Below are positions 6,397 through 12,682 of a stretch of 12,682 bases of DNA, piece after piece. A model generated the notes under the pieces. It made no database searches, had not been told where the DNA came from, and worked only from the letters and a program-made list of their open reading frames with translations. The stretch's first letter is position 1. Each line of letters opens with the position of its first letter. Source of the DNA: an uncultured Thiotrichaceae bacterium (GTDB lineage Bacteria > Pseudomonadota > Gammaproteobacteria > Thiotrichales > Thiotrichaceae); NCBI GenBank assembly GCA_937931765.1, contig CALHAO010000268.1:1-12682 (forward strand), in the 5' to 3' direction. A program made the position numbers and the translations under genes.

Positions 6397-8817
6397 ATGA
6401 AAAAAATAAAGCAAACCGCATTTTGGTTTTCCTGTGGATTGTTAGGGTGTTGCCTGAATACAGCATCCGCAGCAGTTCTTAATAAATTACAAATGATTGA
6501 TGTAAAGCCGGGCGCAGCGAATAAGACAGAAGTTCGTCTTGATTTTCAGCGCTCTGTCACCATCCCCAAGGGATTTATTCTGGAAAATCCACCCCGTATT
6601 GTTTTCGATTTTCCCCAGGTCGAAGTCTTACCAAAAGCCCGACGTAATGCTTTTGGTGCGGGTGTCGTTAAGTCGATTAGCTCGGCTAATAATAAAGGTC
6701 AGACGCGTGTTGTTGTTGCACTAAAAACATTCGTGGATTACAGCGTTGAAGCGCGTGGTGATGACCTTGTGCTGATCTTTAATTCACCTGCGGGTATGCC
6801 TCCGGCCAAGCGCTATACGGCTGCTCAGCAACAAGCGGCTCAGAATCAAAGAACGACAGGCAAAGCGGCTATAGATCAATCCTATGAATGGTATCGCAAC
6901 CCATCTGCAGGTAAACAGCAACCTGCACAACAGATGGTTGCCCCACGCCATCAGCCAAAGGCAAGGCCTGTGCGACAGCCGGTTCCGCGTGTGAATCCTG
7001 TATCTGTGCCGCCTGCTTTGTCTGTAGCGCAACAGGTACAACGTCCCGCTCAACAGCGACCAGTGCAGCGTGCACAGCAACAGCCTGCGAGAGCGGCTGC
7101 GTCCAGGCCAGCGCCAAGACAGTCTCCGGCGGCAGTTAATGCTTTGCGTGGCGTCGATTTCCGGCGTAATGCCAATGGTGGTGGTCGTGTGATTGTCACT
7201 CTGCCACACGGCAATGTTGATGTGTCGGATGATAAACGTGCAAATATCTTAAACCTGACGCTACATGACCTGGATGTGCCGGGTAACTGGCGCAAACGTC
7301 TGGATGTCTTGGATTTTGCGACTCCGGTATCGGGTATTCAGATTTCACAACGTGGCGGAAACGGTCATTTATCGATTATTGGTAACACCGGATTCAAATA
7401 CCGTACAGAAAAGAGCCGCAATGTTTATACCGTTCATATTGATAAGATCGACACCACTAAGAAAAAATTAAAGTTAGGCGAGCAGGAAAAGCGTACCTTT
7501 AAAGGTGAGAAGCTTTCGCTGAATTTCCAGGATATTGAAGTCCGGGCGGTGTTACAGTTACTGGCTGATTTCACGGATAAAAATATTGTAGTCAGTGATT
7601 CCGTCAATGGCAGTATTACGGTCAGATTAAAAGATGTTCCATGGGATCAGGCGCTGAATATTGTGCTGGAGTCCAAGAACCTCGGCATGCGTGAGAATGG
7701 CACAGTTATCTGGGTTGCTCCCAGCGCTGAGTTGGATGCTAAGGATGCCCGTGCGTTGGAGATTGCCAAGCGTAAGATTGAACTGGAGCCTGTAGTGACA
7801 GAGTATATTCCGGTCAATTATGCTAAGGCATCGGATTTGCTGCAACTGATTGAAAGGCGTTCCACGGGTGAGGAGGATGGTCATTCTCTTTTATCCCAGC
7901 GTGGTAGTGTTTCTTCGGATGAGCGCACTAATACCTTGTTAGTGAAAGATACAGCTGAGCAAATTGCACAGATACGTGATCTGATTAAAGTGCTTGATGT
8001 GCCGGTGCAACAGGTGCTGATTGAATCGCGCATTGTTATTGCCAATGATGAATTTGGTAAAGAGCTGGGCGCACGTTTTGGTGCGTCGCCACGTTGGTTG
8101 AATAATGACTCCATTGGTTTGGGGGCAGGTAGTTTGAATGGTGCTTCAGATACTTATTACAACTCGATTGCTTCCGGTGGCGGCTCGGCAGGTGGCGGAA
8201 CTGTCACTATACCGGGCATTAGTGACCGCTTGAATGTGAATCTGCCCGTGATAGGCTCTGCGGGTAGCTTTGGTTTCTCTATCCTGACATCGGACTTTAT
8301 GCTGGATCTTGAGTTGTCAGCACTGCAGGCAGAAAGTAAGGGTGAGATTGTTGCCACACCAAGAGTGATTACCTCGAATCAGACCAAAGCCATTATTGAG
8401 CAGGGTGTGGAAATTCCTTACCAGCAGGCCAGTTCGAGTGGTGCTACCAACGTAGCCTTCAAAAAGGCTGTATTGAGTCTTGAGGTAACGCCACAGATTA
8501 CGCCTGATGAGCATGTTTCTATGGATCTTAAGGTGAATCAGGATACCGTAGGTACGGTGTATAACAGTGTGCCGAGTATTGATACTCGTGAGATTCAGAC
8601 CAAGGTGCTGGTAGAAAATGGCCAAACAATTGTTCTGGGTGGCGTACATGAAGAGACTAATATTAACGGCACGACGAAGGTGCCGGTGTTAGGTGATTTG
8701 CCGATTGTTGGACGTTTGTTCCGCAAGACCAATAAAAGTGAGAATAAACGTGAACTGCTGATTTTCGTTACTCCGAAGATTGTTGATAGCAGTGGTAAGA
8801 AGGTTGCCGGACGATAA
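6397..8817 (+). CDS. pilQ: Type IV pilus secretin PilQ
   Basis: Outer-membrane secretin (806 aa) through which the pilus exits. The start is ATG 6397, with AAAAGG 9 nt upstream. A frame-compatible TTG at 6388 lies too close to that site to be used. An N-terminal signal peptide ends near ASA (23-25) and also contains an LLGC sequence (15-18). Two AMIN domains that bind peptidoglycan lie at about 29-130 and 250-350. They are separated by a long Gln/Pro/Arg-rich linker (about 135-248). Next come a secretin/TonB short N-terminal domain (about 372-425, LNFQDIEVRAVLQLLADFTD), an N1/NolW domain (about 468-537) and the beta-barrel secretin domain (about 540-798). The barrel domain has VPVLGDLPIVGRLFR (762-776) and RELLIFVTPKIV. 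It is intact and last in the pil cluster. Confidence 0.97.
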   Translation: MKKIKQTAFWFSCGLLGCCLNTASAAVLNKLQMIDVKPGAANKTEVRLDFQRSVTIPKGFILENPPRIVFDFPQVEVLPKARRNAFGAGVVKSISSANNKGQTRVVVALKTFVDYSVEARGDDLVLIFNSPAGMPPAKRYTAAQQQAAQNQRTTGKAAIDQSYEWYRNPSAGKQQPAQQMVAPRHQPKARPVRQPVPRVNPVSVPPALSVAQQVQRPAQQRPVQRAQQQPARAAASRPAPRQSPAAVNALRGVDFRRNANGGGRVIVTLPHGNVDVSDDKRANILNLTLHDLDVPGNWRKRLDVLDFATPVSGIQISQRGGNGHLSIIGNTGFKYRTEKSRNVYTVHIDKIDTTKKKLKLGEQEKRTFKGEKLSLNFQDIEVRAVLQLLADFTDKNIVVSDSVNGSITVRLKDVPWDQALNIVLESKNLGMRENGTVIWVAPSAELDAKDARALEIAKRKIELEPVVTEYIPVNYAKASDLLQLIERRSTGEEDGHSLLSQRGSVSSDERTNTLLVKDTAEQIAQIRDLIKVLDVPVQQVLIESRIVIANDEFGKELGARFGASPRWLNNDSIGLGAGSLNGASDTYYNSIASGGGSAGGGTVTIPGISDRLNVNLPVIGSAGSFGFSILTSDFMLDLELSALQAESKGEIVATPRVITSNQTKAIIEQGVEIPYQQASSSGATNVAFKKAVLSLEVTPQITPDEHVSMDLKVNQDTVGTVYNSVPSIDTREIQTKVLVENGQTIVLGGVHEETNINGTTKVPVLGDLPIVGRLFRKTNKSENKRELLIFVTPKIVDSSGKKVAGR

Positions 8818-8855
8818 AGCTTGATTCCCGTGCCCACTGCTGGCATAAAACCAGA

Positions 8856-9398
8856 ATGCAAAAGAATATTATTCTGGTTGGCCTCATGGGCGCGGGGAAG
8901 TCAACAATCGGCAGGCAATTAGCGCGACGTTGTAAGTTGACGTTTTATGATTCCGATCATGTAATCGTAGAACGAACCGGCGTTAGTATACCGACCATCT
9001 TCGACATTGAAGGCGAAGATGGTTTTCGCGATCGTGAAGCACATGTTATTGAGGAGCTTAGTCAGCTTGATAATATTGTGCTTGCCACGGGCGGTGGTAG
9101 CCTTATGCGTGAAAGTAACCGGCTCAATCTTAAAAATGCCGGACAGGTGGTTTATCTGCGTGCTTCTGCTGAGCAGTTGTACTCCCGCATTCGCCATGAC
9201 AAAAACCGTCCGCTCATGCAGACGAAAAACCCGCTGCAAACCTTACGGGATTTATTAAAAGCCCGCGAAGGTCACTATTTAGAATTAGCTGATTTGGTGG
9301 TTCCCACCGGCAGGCAGCGTGCTTCAACCATCTCCCGCCATATTATGCAAAGACTGAAAAAATTACAGGACAGATCGCATGCAAACACTCGAACTTGA
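8856..9398 (+). CDS. aroK: Shikimate kinase
   Basis: Cytoplasmic enzyme (180 aa) that phosphorylates shikimate at O3 with ATP, step five of the chorismate pathway. Seen directly: Walker A GLMGAGKST (residues 9-17), DSD (32-34) and GFRDRE (Arg58) for shikimate binding, the ATGGGS loop (77-82), lid arginine in KNRPL (Arg118) and Arg137 in LLKAREGHY. The protein is close to E. coli AroK along most of its length. It follows pilQ by 38 bp with no terminator between them, so it is probably cotranscribed. No clear Shine-Dalgarno precedes the ATG. The last 20 bp overlap aroB in another frame. Confidence 0.97.
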   Translation: MQKNIILVGLMGAGKSTIGRQLARRCKLTFYDSDHVIVERTGVSIPTIFDIEGEDGFRDREAHVIEELSQLDNIVLATGGGSLMRESNRLNLKNAGQVVYLRASAEQLYSRIRHDKNRPLMQTKNPLQTLRDLLKAREGHYLELADLVVPTGRQRASTISRHIMQRLKKLQDRSHANTRT

Positions 9399-10455
9399 CC
9401 TTGGTGACCGTAGTTATCCGATTCATATTGGCCGGGGATTATTGTCGCAACCTGAGCTGATACTTCCACATATTCAGGGGGCGAGTTGTGTCACGGTGTC
9501 GAATGAAACCGTTGCACCGTTATACCTGGATCAGTTGGAACAGAACATCGCTGCATTAAAATATTCTGCTGTGGTACTGCCGGATGGTGAGACCTTCAAA
9601 AATCTGGAAACCATGAACCTGATTTATACGCACTTGCTTGAGCAGCATGCCGACCGTAAAACAACTTTGTTGGCATTGGGCGGCGGTGTAGTCGGTGATA
9701 TGTGCGGTTTTGCCGCTGCCAGCTATCAGCGTGGCGTGAATTTTATTCAAATCCCAACCACCTTGTTGTCGATGGTAGATTCGTCAGTGGGTGGTAAAAC
9801 TGGTGTCAATCATGCCTTAGGCAAAAATATGATCGGTGCGTTTTATCAGCCACAATGTGTGCTGATTGATACCGATGTATTGAGTACGCTGGGTGACCGT
9901 GAGTTAAGTGCCGGATTAGCTGAGGTGATTAAATACGGCCTGATCCGCGATGTCGATTTTCTGCATTGGTTAGATGAGCAAATGGATAATTTGTTGGCTC
10001 GTGATCCTGATGTGATGGCTGAAGCCATTTTCAGATCCTGCCAGCATAAAGCTGAAGTGGTGGCTGCTGATGAATTTGAAGCGGATCAGCGTGCTTTACT
10101 CAATTTGGGCCATACCTTTGGTCATGCGATTGAGTCAGCAATGGGGTATGGCAACTGGCTGCACGGTGAAGCCGTGGCGGCAGGCATGGTTATGGCAGCA
10201 GAGCACTCGTTATTAATGGGTTGGCTGCAGGCTGATGAAGTTGAGTTTATCCGCCGTTTGCTGATCAAAGCGCGGCTTCCGGTGGCACCGCCAGAAAGTA
10301 TGAGTAGTGATGACTTTATGCGTTATATGTCAGTGGATAAAAAAGTATTGGATGGAACCTTGCGGTTGATTCTGATGAAGGGGCTGGGTGAGTCTGTGAT
10401 TACCGCTGATTTTGATCCGGCTGCATTGCAGCGTGTTCTGGCGCGGGATCTTTAG
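9379..10455 (+). CDS. aroB: 3-dehydroquinate synthase
   Basis: NAD- and divalent-metal-dependent cytoplasmic enzyme (358 aa, normal length) that converts DAHP to 3-dehydroquinate, step two of the chorismate pathway. Motifs in order: DGETFKN (69-75), glycine-rich NAD loop GGGVVGDMCGF (101-111), PTTLLSMVDSSVGGKTGVN (126-144), AEVIKYG with metal ligand Glu182, GHTFGHAIE with His245, and LHGEAVA with His262. The ATG lies inside the end of aroK (20 bp overlap), with AGGA at 9367-9370 spaced 8 nt away, which supports this start. The aroK-aroB pair is the common proteobacterial arrangement. Confidence 0.97.
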   Translation: MQTLELDLGDRSYPIHIGRGLLSQPELILPHIQGASCVTVSNETVAPLYLDQLEQNIAALKYSAVVLPDGETFKNLETMNLIYTHLLEQHADRKTTLLALGGGVVGDMCGFAAASYQRGVNFIQIPTTLLSMVDSSVGGKTGVNHALGKNMIGAFYQPQCVLIDTDVLSTLGDRELSAGLAEVIKYGLIRDVDFLHWLDEQMDNLLARDPDVMAEAIFRSCQHKAEVVAADEFEADQRALLNLGHTFGHAIESAMGYGNWLHGEAVAAGMVMAAEHSLLMGWLQADEVEFIRRLLIKARLPVAPPESMSSDDFMRYMSVDKKVLDGTLRLILMKGLGESVITADFDPAALQRVLARDL

Positions 10456-10457
10456 GT

Positions 10458-11594
10458 ATGTCAGCGTCTTATGCTGCTGATCCGGTAACTAGCCAAGGCC
10501 GCCGTTTTGCCGAAGCTGATCCGAAGTACCGCACTGCTTTCCAGAGAGACCGGGATCGGATTATTCATTCCAGAGCTTTCCGCCGCCTGGAATATAAAAC
10601 GCAGGTATTTGTTAATCATGAAGGTGACCTTTACCGTACCCGCCTGACGCATTCGTTGGAAGTGGCACAAATTGCCCGTTCCGTGGCGCGTAATATGCAG
10701 CTGAATGAGGATTTGGTGGAGGCGATTGCGCTGGCACATGATTTGGGACATACGCCTTTTGGTCATGCCGGACAGGATGCGCTGAATAAATGCATGGCTG
10801 AATACGGTGGCTTTGAGCATAACCTGCAGTCGTTAAGAGTGGTTGATCAGCTGGAAGATGTATATGCACAATTCTCCGGATTGAACCTGTGTTTTGAAAC
10901 ACGTGAGGGTATTTTAAAGCATTGTGCTGTGAAACATGCAAAAAAACTGGGCGATGTTGGCGAGCGCTTTTTGAATAAAGCGCAGGCTTCACTGGAAGCG
11001 CAGTTAACCAACATTGCTGATGAAATTGCCTATAATAACCATGATATTGATGATGGGCTGCGCTCAGGTTTAATTCAACTTGAGCAGCTGATTGAAGTGC
11101 CGGTTTTTCGTGAGGTTTGGCTTGAGGTTCAAAGTTTATACCCTGATCTGAGCGGGCGTAAGCAAGTGAATGAGATTCTGCGGCGTTTAATTGGCAGGAT
11201 GGTGATTGATCTGACGGAAACCAGTTTTACGGCTATTAATGCTTCGGGTGTGCAAAGTTTGGCTGAAGTGCGACAGCATGATGTGCCATTGATGCAATAC
11301 AGTGTGTTGATGCGGCAACAGAAAAATGAGCTTAAACGTTTTTTACGCGAAAACCTGTATTTTCACCCGACGGTTTATCGTTCGACCTGGCGGGCGCAGC
11401 GGATCATTGAAGCATTGTTTGGTGCATTTATGAATGATGTTCGCTTGCTACCGGCAAAGCACCAGCAATTTGCACATGAGTTGTGGGAGGAACAGGGAGA
11501 TGCCGGGCAAGCCAGAGCAATTGCGGATTATATTGCGGGCATGACCGACCGCTATGCGATTAGCCAGTATGGTGAATTGTTTGATTTCACATGA
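10458..11594 (+). CDS. dgt: Deoxyguanosinetriphosphate triphosphohydrolase-like protein (HD superfamily dNTPase)
   Basis: HD-domain enzyme (378 aa) expected to cleave dNTPs to deoxynucleoside and triphosphate, limiting dNTP pools. The metal-binding set is complete: His65 in RTRLTHSLEVAQ, His94-Asp95 in ALAHDLGHTPFGHAG and Asp188 in IADEIAYNNHDIDDGL. His121 in FEHNLQS and the N-terminal arginine-rich DRDRIIHSRAFRRLEYKTQV also fit the family. The length fits the shorter dGTPase subfamily (E. coli Dgt is about 500 aa), so substrate preference may be broader than dGTP. It starts 2 bp after the aroB stop with only a weak ribosome binding site, suggesting coupling to aroB. It is the last gene before the terminator. 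Confidence 0.93.
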   Translation: MSASYAADPVTSQGRRFAEADPKYRTAFQRDRDRIIHSRAFRRLEYKTQVFVNHEGDLYRTRLTHSLEVAQIARSVARNMQLNEDLVEAIALAHDLGHTPFGHAGQDALNKCMAEYGGFEHNLQSLRVVDQLEDVYAQFSGLNLCFETREGILKHCAVKHAKKLGDVGERFLNKAQASLEAQLTNIADEIAYNNHDIDDGLRSGLIQLEQLIEVPVFREVWLEVQSLYPDLSGRKQVNEILRRLIGRMVIDLTETSFTAINASGVQSLAEVRQHDVPLMQYSVLMRQQKNELKRFLRENLYFHPTVYRSTWRAQRIIEALFGAFMNDVRLLPAKHQQFAHELWEEQGDAGQARAIADYIAGMTDRYAISQYGELFDFT

Positions 11595-11634
11595 CTAGTA
11601 CGGAAGTCTATGGTTTCTACAAGAATTTTACGTT

Positions 11635-11654
11635 GTGTAACACTGTGTTTACAC
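11635..11654. promoter_or_regulatory. TyrR-box-like inverted repeat (putative operator)
   Basis: The dyad GTGTAAC-ACTGTG-TTTACAC contains TGTAAC-N6-TTTACA, one base off the TGTAAA-N6-TTTACA consensus known for E. coli TyrR. It lies 40 bp after dgt in non-coding DNA. Its right half also reads as a -35-like hexamer (TTTACA). The dyad is seen directly; any binding protein is inference. Confidence 0.35.
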
Positions 11655-11711
11655 TTTTCTGTGTACCATGTAATTTCTCTCTACATAGTCGACCCCAACG
11701 TCGATCTTATC

Positions 11712-11749
11712 AGCCCGATAGTTATGCATATAACTATCGGGCTTTTTTT
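11712..11749 (+). terminator. Strong Rho-independent terminator after dgt
   Basis: A perfect 14 bp stem (AGCCCGATAGTTAT, 11712-11725, paired with 11730-11743) with a GCAT loop is followed by a run of seven T (11743-11749). There is no T-rich tract on the other side, so it acts on the plus strand only. It closes the pilM-dgt transcription unit, or a short independent transcript upstream of it. Confidence 0.93.
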
Positions 11750-11751
11750 AT

Positions 11752-11781
11752 TTGTCACCGGAATGTTGTTATAGGCATACT
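11752..11781 (+). promoter_or_regulatory. Likely sigma-70-type promoter for ybaK
   Basis: TTGTCA (11752-11757; five of six to consensus) and CATACT (11776-11781; four of six) are separated by 18 bp and lie just after the terminator. They would give a leader of about 27 nt before the ybaK ATG. Confidence 0.4.
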
Positions 11782-11814
11782 GTTATCAGTTCTTCTACAT
11801 GGAGTATTGATCAA

Positions 11815-12327
11815 ATGACACCGGCCATCAACTTACTAAAAAAATCCGCCGCAACTTTTCAGGTACATGAGTATAAACACTCTCCACAATCGGGTGCCTA
11901 TGGCCTGGAAGCCATTGATGCTCTGCAGCTGGAGCCTGCCCGCGTATTTAAGACCTTATTGGTGATGTTAGATGGTAATGCCCGGAGCTTGGGGGTTGCT
12001 ATTATTCCTGCTGCAGAAAAGCTTGATTTGAAAGCTGTGGCAAAAGCCATGAGTGCTAAAAAAACAGAAATGGCTGATCCTGATCAGGCTGAACGTATCA
12101 CCGGCTATTTGGTGGGCGGTATTAGTCCATTAGGCCAGAAACGGCTGCTGCCGACTGTGCTGGATGAATCTGCATTGCAGTTTGATAGCATTTTTGTCAG
12201 TGGCGGCAAGCGTGGTCTGGAACTTGAGCTGGAACCTGCGAAATTGGTGGAATTGTGCAAGGCGGGTGTAGGATCACTTTGTCGTCTATCTTCAAAAAGT
12301 GCTCCTGCTTATGGTGAGGTATGTTAA
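11815..12327 (+). CDS. ybaK: Cys-tRNA(Pro)/Cys-tRNA(Cys) deacylase, YbaK/EbsC family
   Basis: Cytoplasmic trans-editing hydrolase (170 aa; E. coli YbaK is about 159) that removes cysteine mischarged onto tRNA(Pro) by prolyl-tRNA synthetase. It aligns with E. coli YbaK over nearly its whole length: N-terminal MTPAINLLKK, VFKTLLV with the essential lysine (Lys46), KLDLKAVAKAM, AKKTEMADP, the TGYLVGGISPLGQKR loop (96-110, Gly101) and VSGGKRGLELEL (128-139). The C-terminal tail is slightly longer than in E. coli. ATG 11815 is preferred because GGAG at 11801-11804 precedes it with 10 nt spacing. An upstream in-frame TTG at 11752 would place coding sequence over the promoter. It is a monocistronic unit between a terminator and galU. 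Confidence 0.95.
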   Translation: MTPAINLLKKSAATFQVHEYKHSPQSGAYGLEAIDALQLEPARVFKTLLVMLDGNARSLGVAIIPAAEKLDLKAVAKAMSAKKTEMADPDQAERITGYLVGGISPLGQKRLLPTVLDESALQFDSIFVSGGKRGLELELEPAKLVELCKAGVGSLCRLSSKSAPAYGEVC

Positions 12328-12550
12328 TTTGCTGTGAAAGTCTTTCATGCTTGGGGGGCTTTTTTCATATGCATCCCCCGTTATTGTCTGTTCATCACTA
12401 TCTTTTTGCTCTAACCTCTTTTTGCTTCATAATTGAACTAAATGGGGAGCCATGTCTTGATTGATGTCATGTGCTTTCTCCGGGTAGCAGTGAATAGCGT
12501 CTATAATACTAATTTTGCCATAGGCAATACTTTTATGAAAAGGAAAAATA
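12328..12550 (+). other. Intergenic region ybaK-galU
   Basis: 223 bp without a supported gene. Near the ybaK stop there is a weak hairpin (TGAAA-GTC-TTTCA, 12335-12347), a G6 run (12353-12358) and a T6 run (12360-12365). Together these could be a poor terminator relying on G-U pairs, but the geometry is not convincing. The distal part holds the probable galU promoter and leader. Confidence 0.5.
12502..12507 (+). promoter_or_regulatory. Probable -10 element of galU promoter
   Basis: A perfect TATAAT lies 43 bp before the galU ATG. No good -35 is found at 16-18 bp and no extended TGn is present, so an activator or upstream element may be needed. The predicted start, near 12513-12515, falls at a small hairpin TTGCC-ATA-GGCAA (12515-12527). 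Confidence 0.4.
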
Positions 12551-12682
12551 ATGCTTGAACAAAGCAAACATAAAATCCGTAAAGCTGTAATTCCTGTGGC
12601 TGGGCTAGGTACACGCATGTTGCCTGCGACTAAGGCTATTCCCAAGGAAATGCTGCCCGTTGTCGACAAGCCTTTGATCCAA
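12551..12682 (+). CDS. galU: UTP--glucose-1-phosphate uridylyltransferase (5' part, cut off by window edge)
   Basis: The first 44 codons are present. The protein makes UDP-glucose from UTP and glucose-1-phosphate in the cytoplasm, feeding surface polysaccharide and LPS-core synthesis. The N-terminal nucleotidyltransferase signature is clear: KAVIPVAGLGTRMLPATKAI followed by PKEMLPVVDKPLIQ, with the GxGTRxLP loop and PKEMLP typical of bacterial GalU. AGGA at 12541-12544 precedes the ATG with 6 nt spacing, which supports the start. A GalF-type or related paralogue cannot be excluded from 44 residues, but GalU is by far the likeliest. Confidence 0.92.
   Translation, partial: MLEQSKHKIRKAVIPVAGLGTRMLPATKAIPKEMLPVVDKPLIQ

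Noticed and set aside
6784..7209. 141-codon minus-strand frame opposite pilQ
   Set aside because: It is the shadow of the Gln/Pro/Arg-rich pilQ linker. The biased composition removes stops on the other strand, and the Arg/Leu-rich product matches nothing.
10461..10992. Two long minus-strand frames (119 and 126 codons) opposite dgt
   Set aside because: They are antisense shadows of a gene with intact catalytic motifs. No ribosome binding sites or family features are seen.
11752..11814. N-terminal extension of YbaK from TTG 11752
   Set aside because: The extra 21 residues do not match the family, overlap the likely promoter, and ignore the good GGAG site before ATG 11815.
11591..11818. 75-codon frame starting in an ATGA overlap with the dgt stop
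   Set aside because: The overlap looks like coupling, but the frame runs straight through the strong terminator and the ybaK promoter and encodes a Cys/Phe-rich sequence without features.
12331..12379. Possible terminator after ybaK (G6, T6 and C5 runs with a small hairpin)
   Set aside because: The 5 bp hairpin is not followed directly by T, and the G6/C5 pairing has an 18 nt loop with no T tract after it. It is too weak to call without a folding calculation.
12427..12669. 80-codon minus-strand frame over the galU start
   Set aside because: It is antisense to the well-supported galU N-terminus and promoter, with no family features.
1..12682. Mobile element, defence island, CRISPR or other novel system
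   Set aside because: All but one of the protein genes belong to well-known housekeeping or pilus families. No direct-repeat arrays, transposase, integrase or composition shift was seen on reading both strands.

Overview
This 12.7 kb window looks like a chromosomal housekeeping locus of a gammaproteobacterium. The support is the divergent PBP1A / pilMNOPQ arrangement, the aroK-aroB-dgt tail, and the close resemblance of the YbaK and AroK proteins to their enterobacterial counterparts as I remember them. Base composition is moderate and even, and I see no IS element, phage gene, CRISPR array, tRNA or rRNA. The genus cannot be fixed from this sequence alone.

Layout. Minus strand, left end: a truncated conserved hypothetical gene (1-509, running off the window) and, upstream of it, a full-length class A penicillin-binding protein 1A (mrcA/ponA, 509-3196). 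The two overlap by ATGA. A 325 bp divergent intergenic region follows (3197-3521). Plus strand: the type IV pilus alignment and secretin operon pilM-pilN-pilO-pilP-pilQ (3522-8817), then shikimate kinase aroK, 3-dehydroquinate synthase aroB and a dNTP triphosphohydrolase (dgt family). These eight genes lie head to tail with overlaps or gaps of 38 bp or less, so they are probably one transcription unit. It ends at a strong intrinsic terminator (11712-11749). After that come ybaK, with its own likely promoter, and the first 44 codons of galU, also with a likely promoter of its own.

How the genes work together. PilM (cytoplasmic, actin-like) binds the N-terminal NLLPWR motif of PilN. PilN and PilO form the inner-membrane alignment complex, the lipoprotein PilP bridges the periplasm, and PilQ is the outer-membrane secretin pore. 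PBP1A builds the peptidoglycan that this machine spans. AroB and AroK supply the shikimate pathway. Dgt trims dNTP pools. YbaK clears Cys-tRNA(Pro). GalU makes UDP-glucose.

I found no convincing undescribed system. The points most worth a second look are a TyrR-box-like dyad (TGTAAC-N6-TTTACA) with a possible short terminated transcript between dgt and ybaK, a pure CAA x9 microsatellite encoding polyglutamine at the PBP1A C-terminus, an ambiguous lipobox in the PilQ signal peptide, and the uncharacterised gene translationally coupled to PBP1A.
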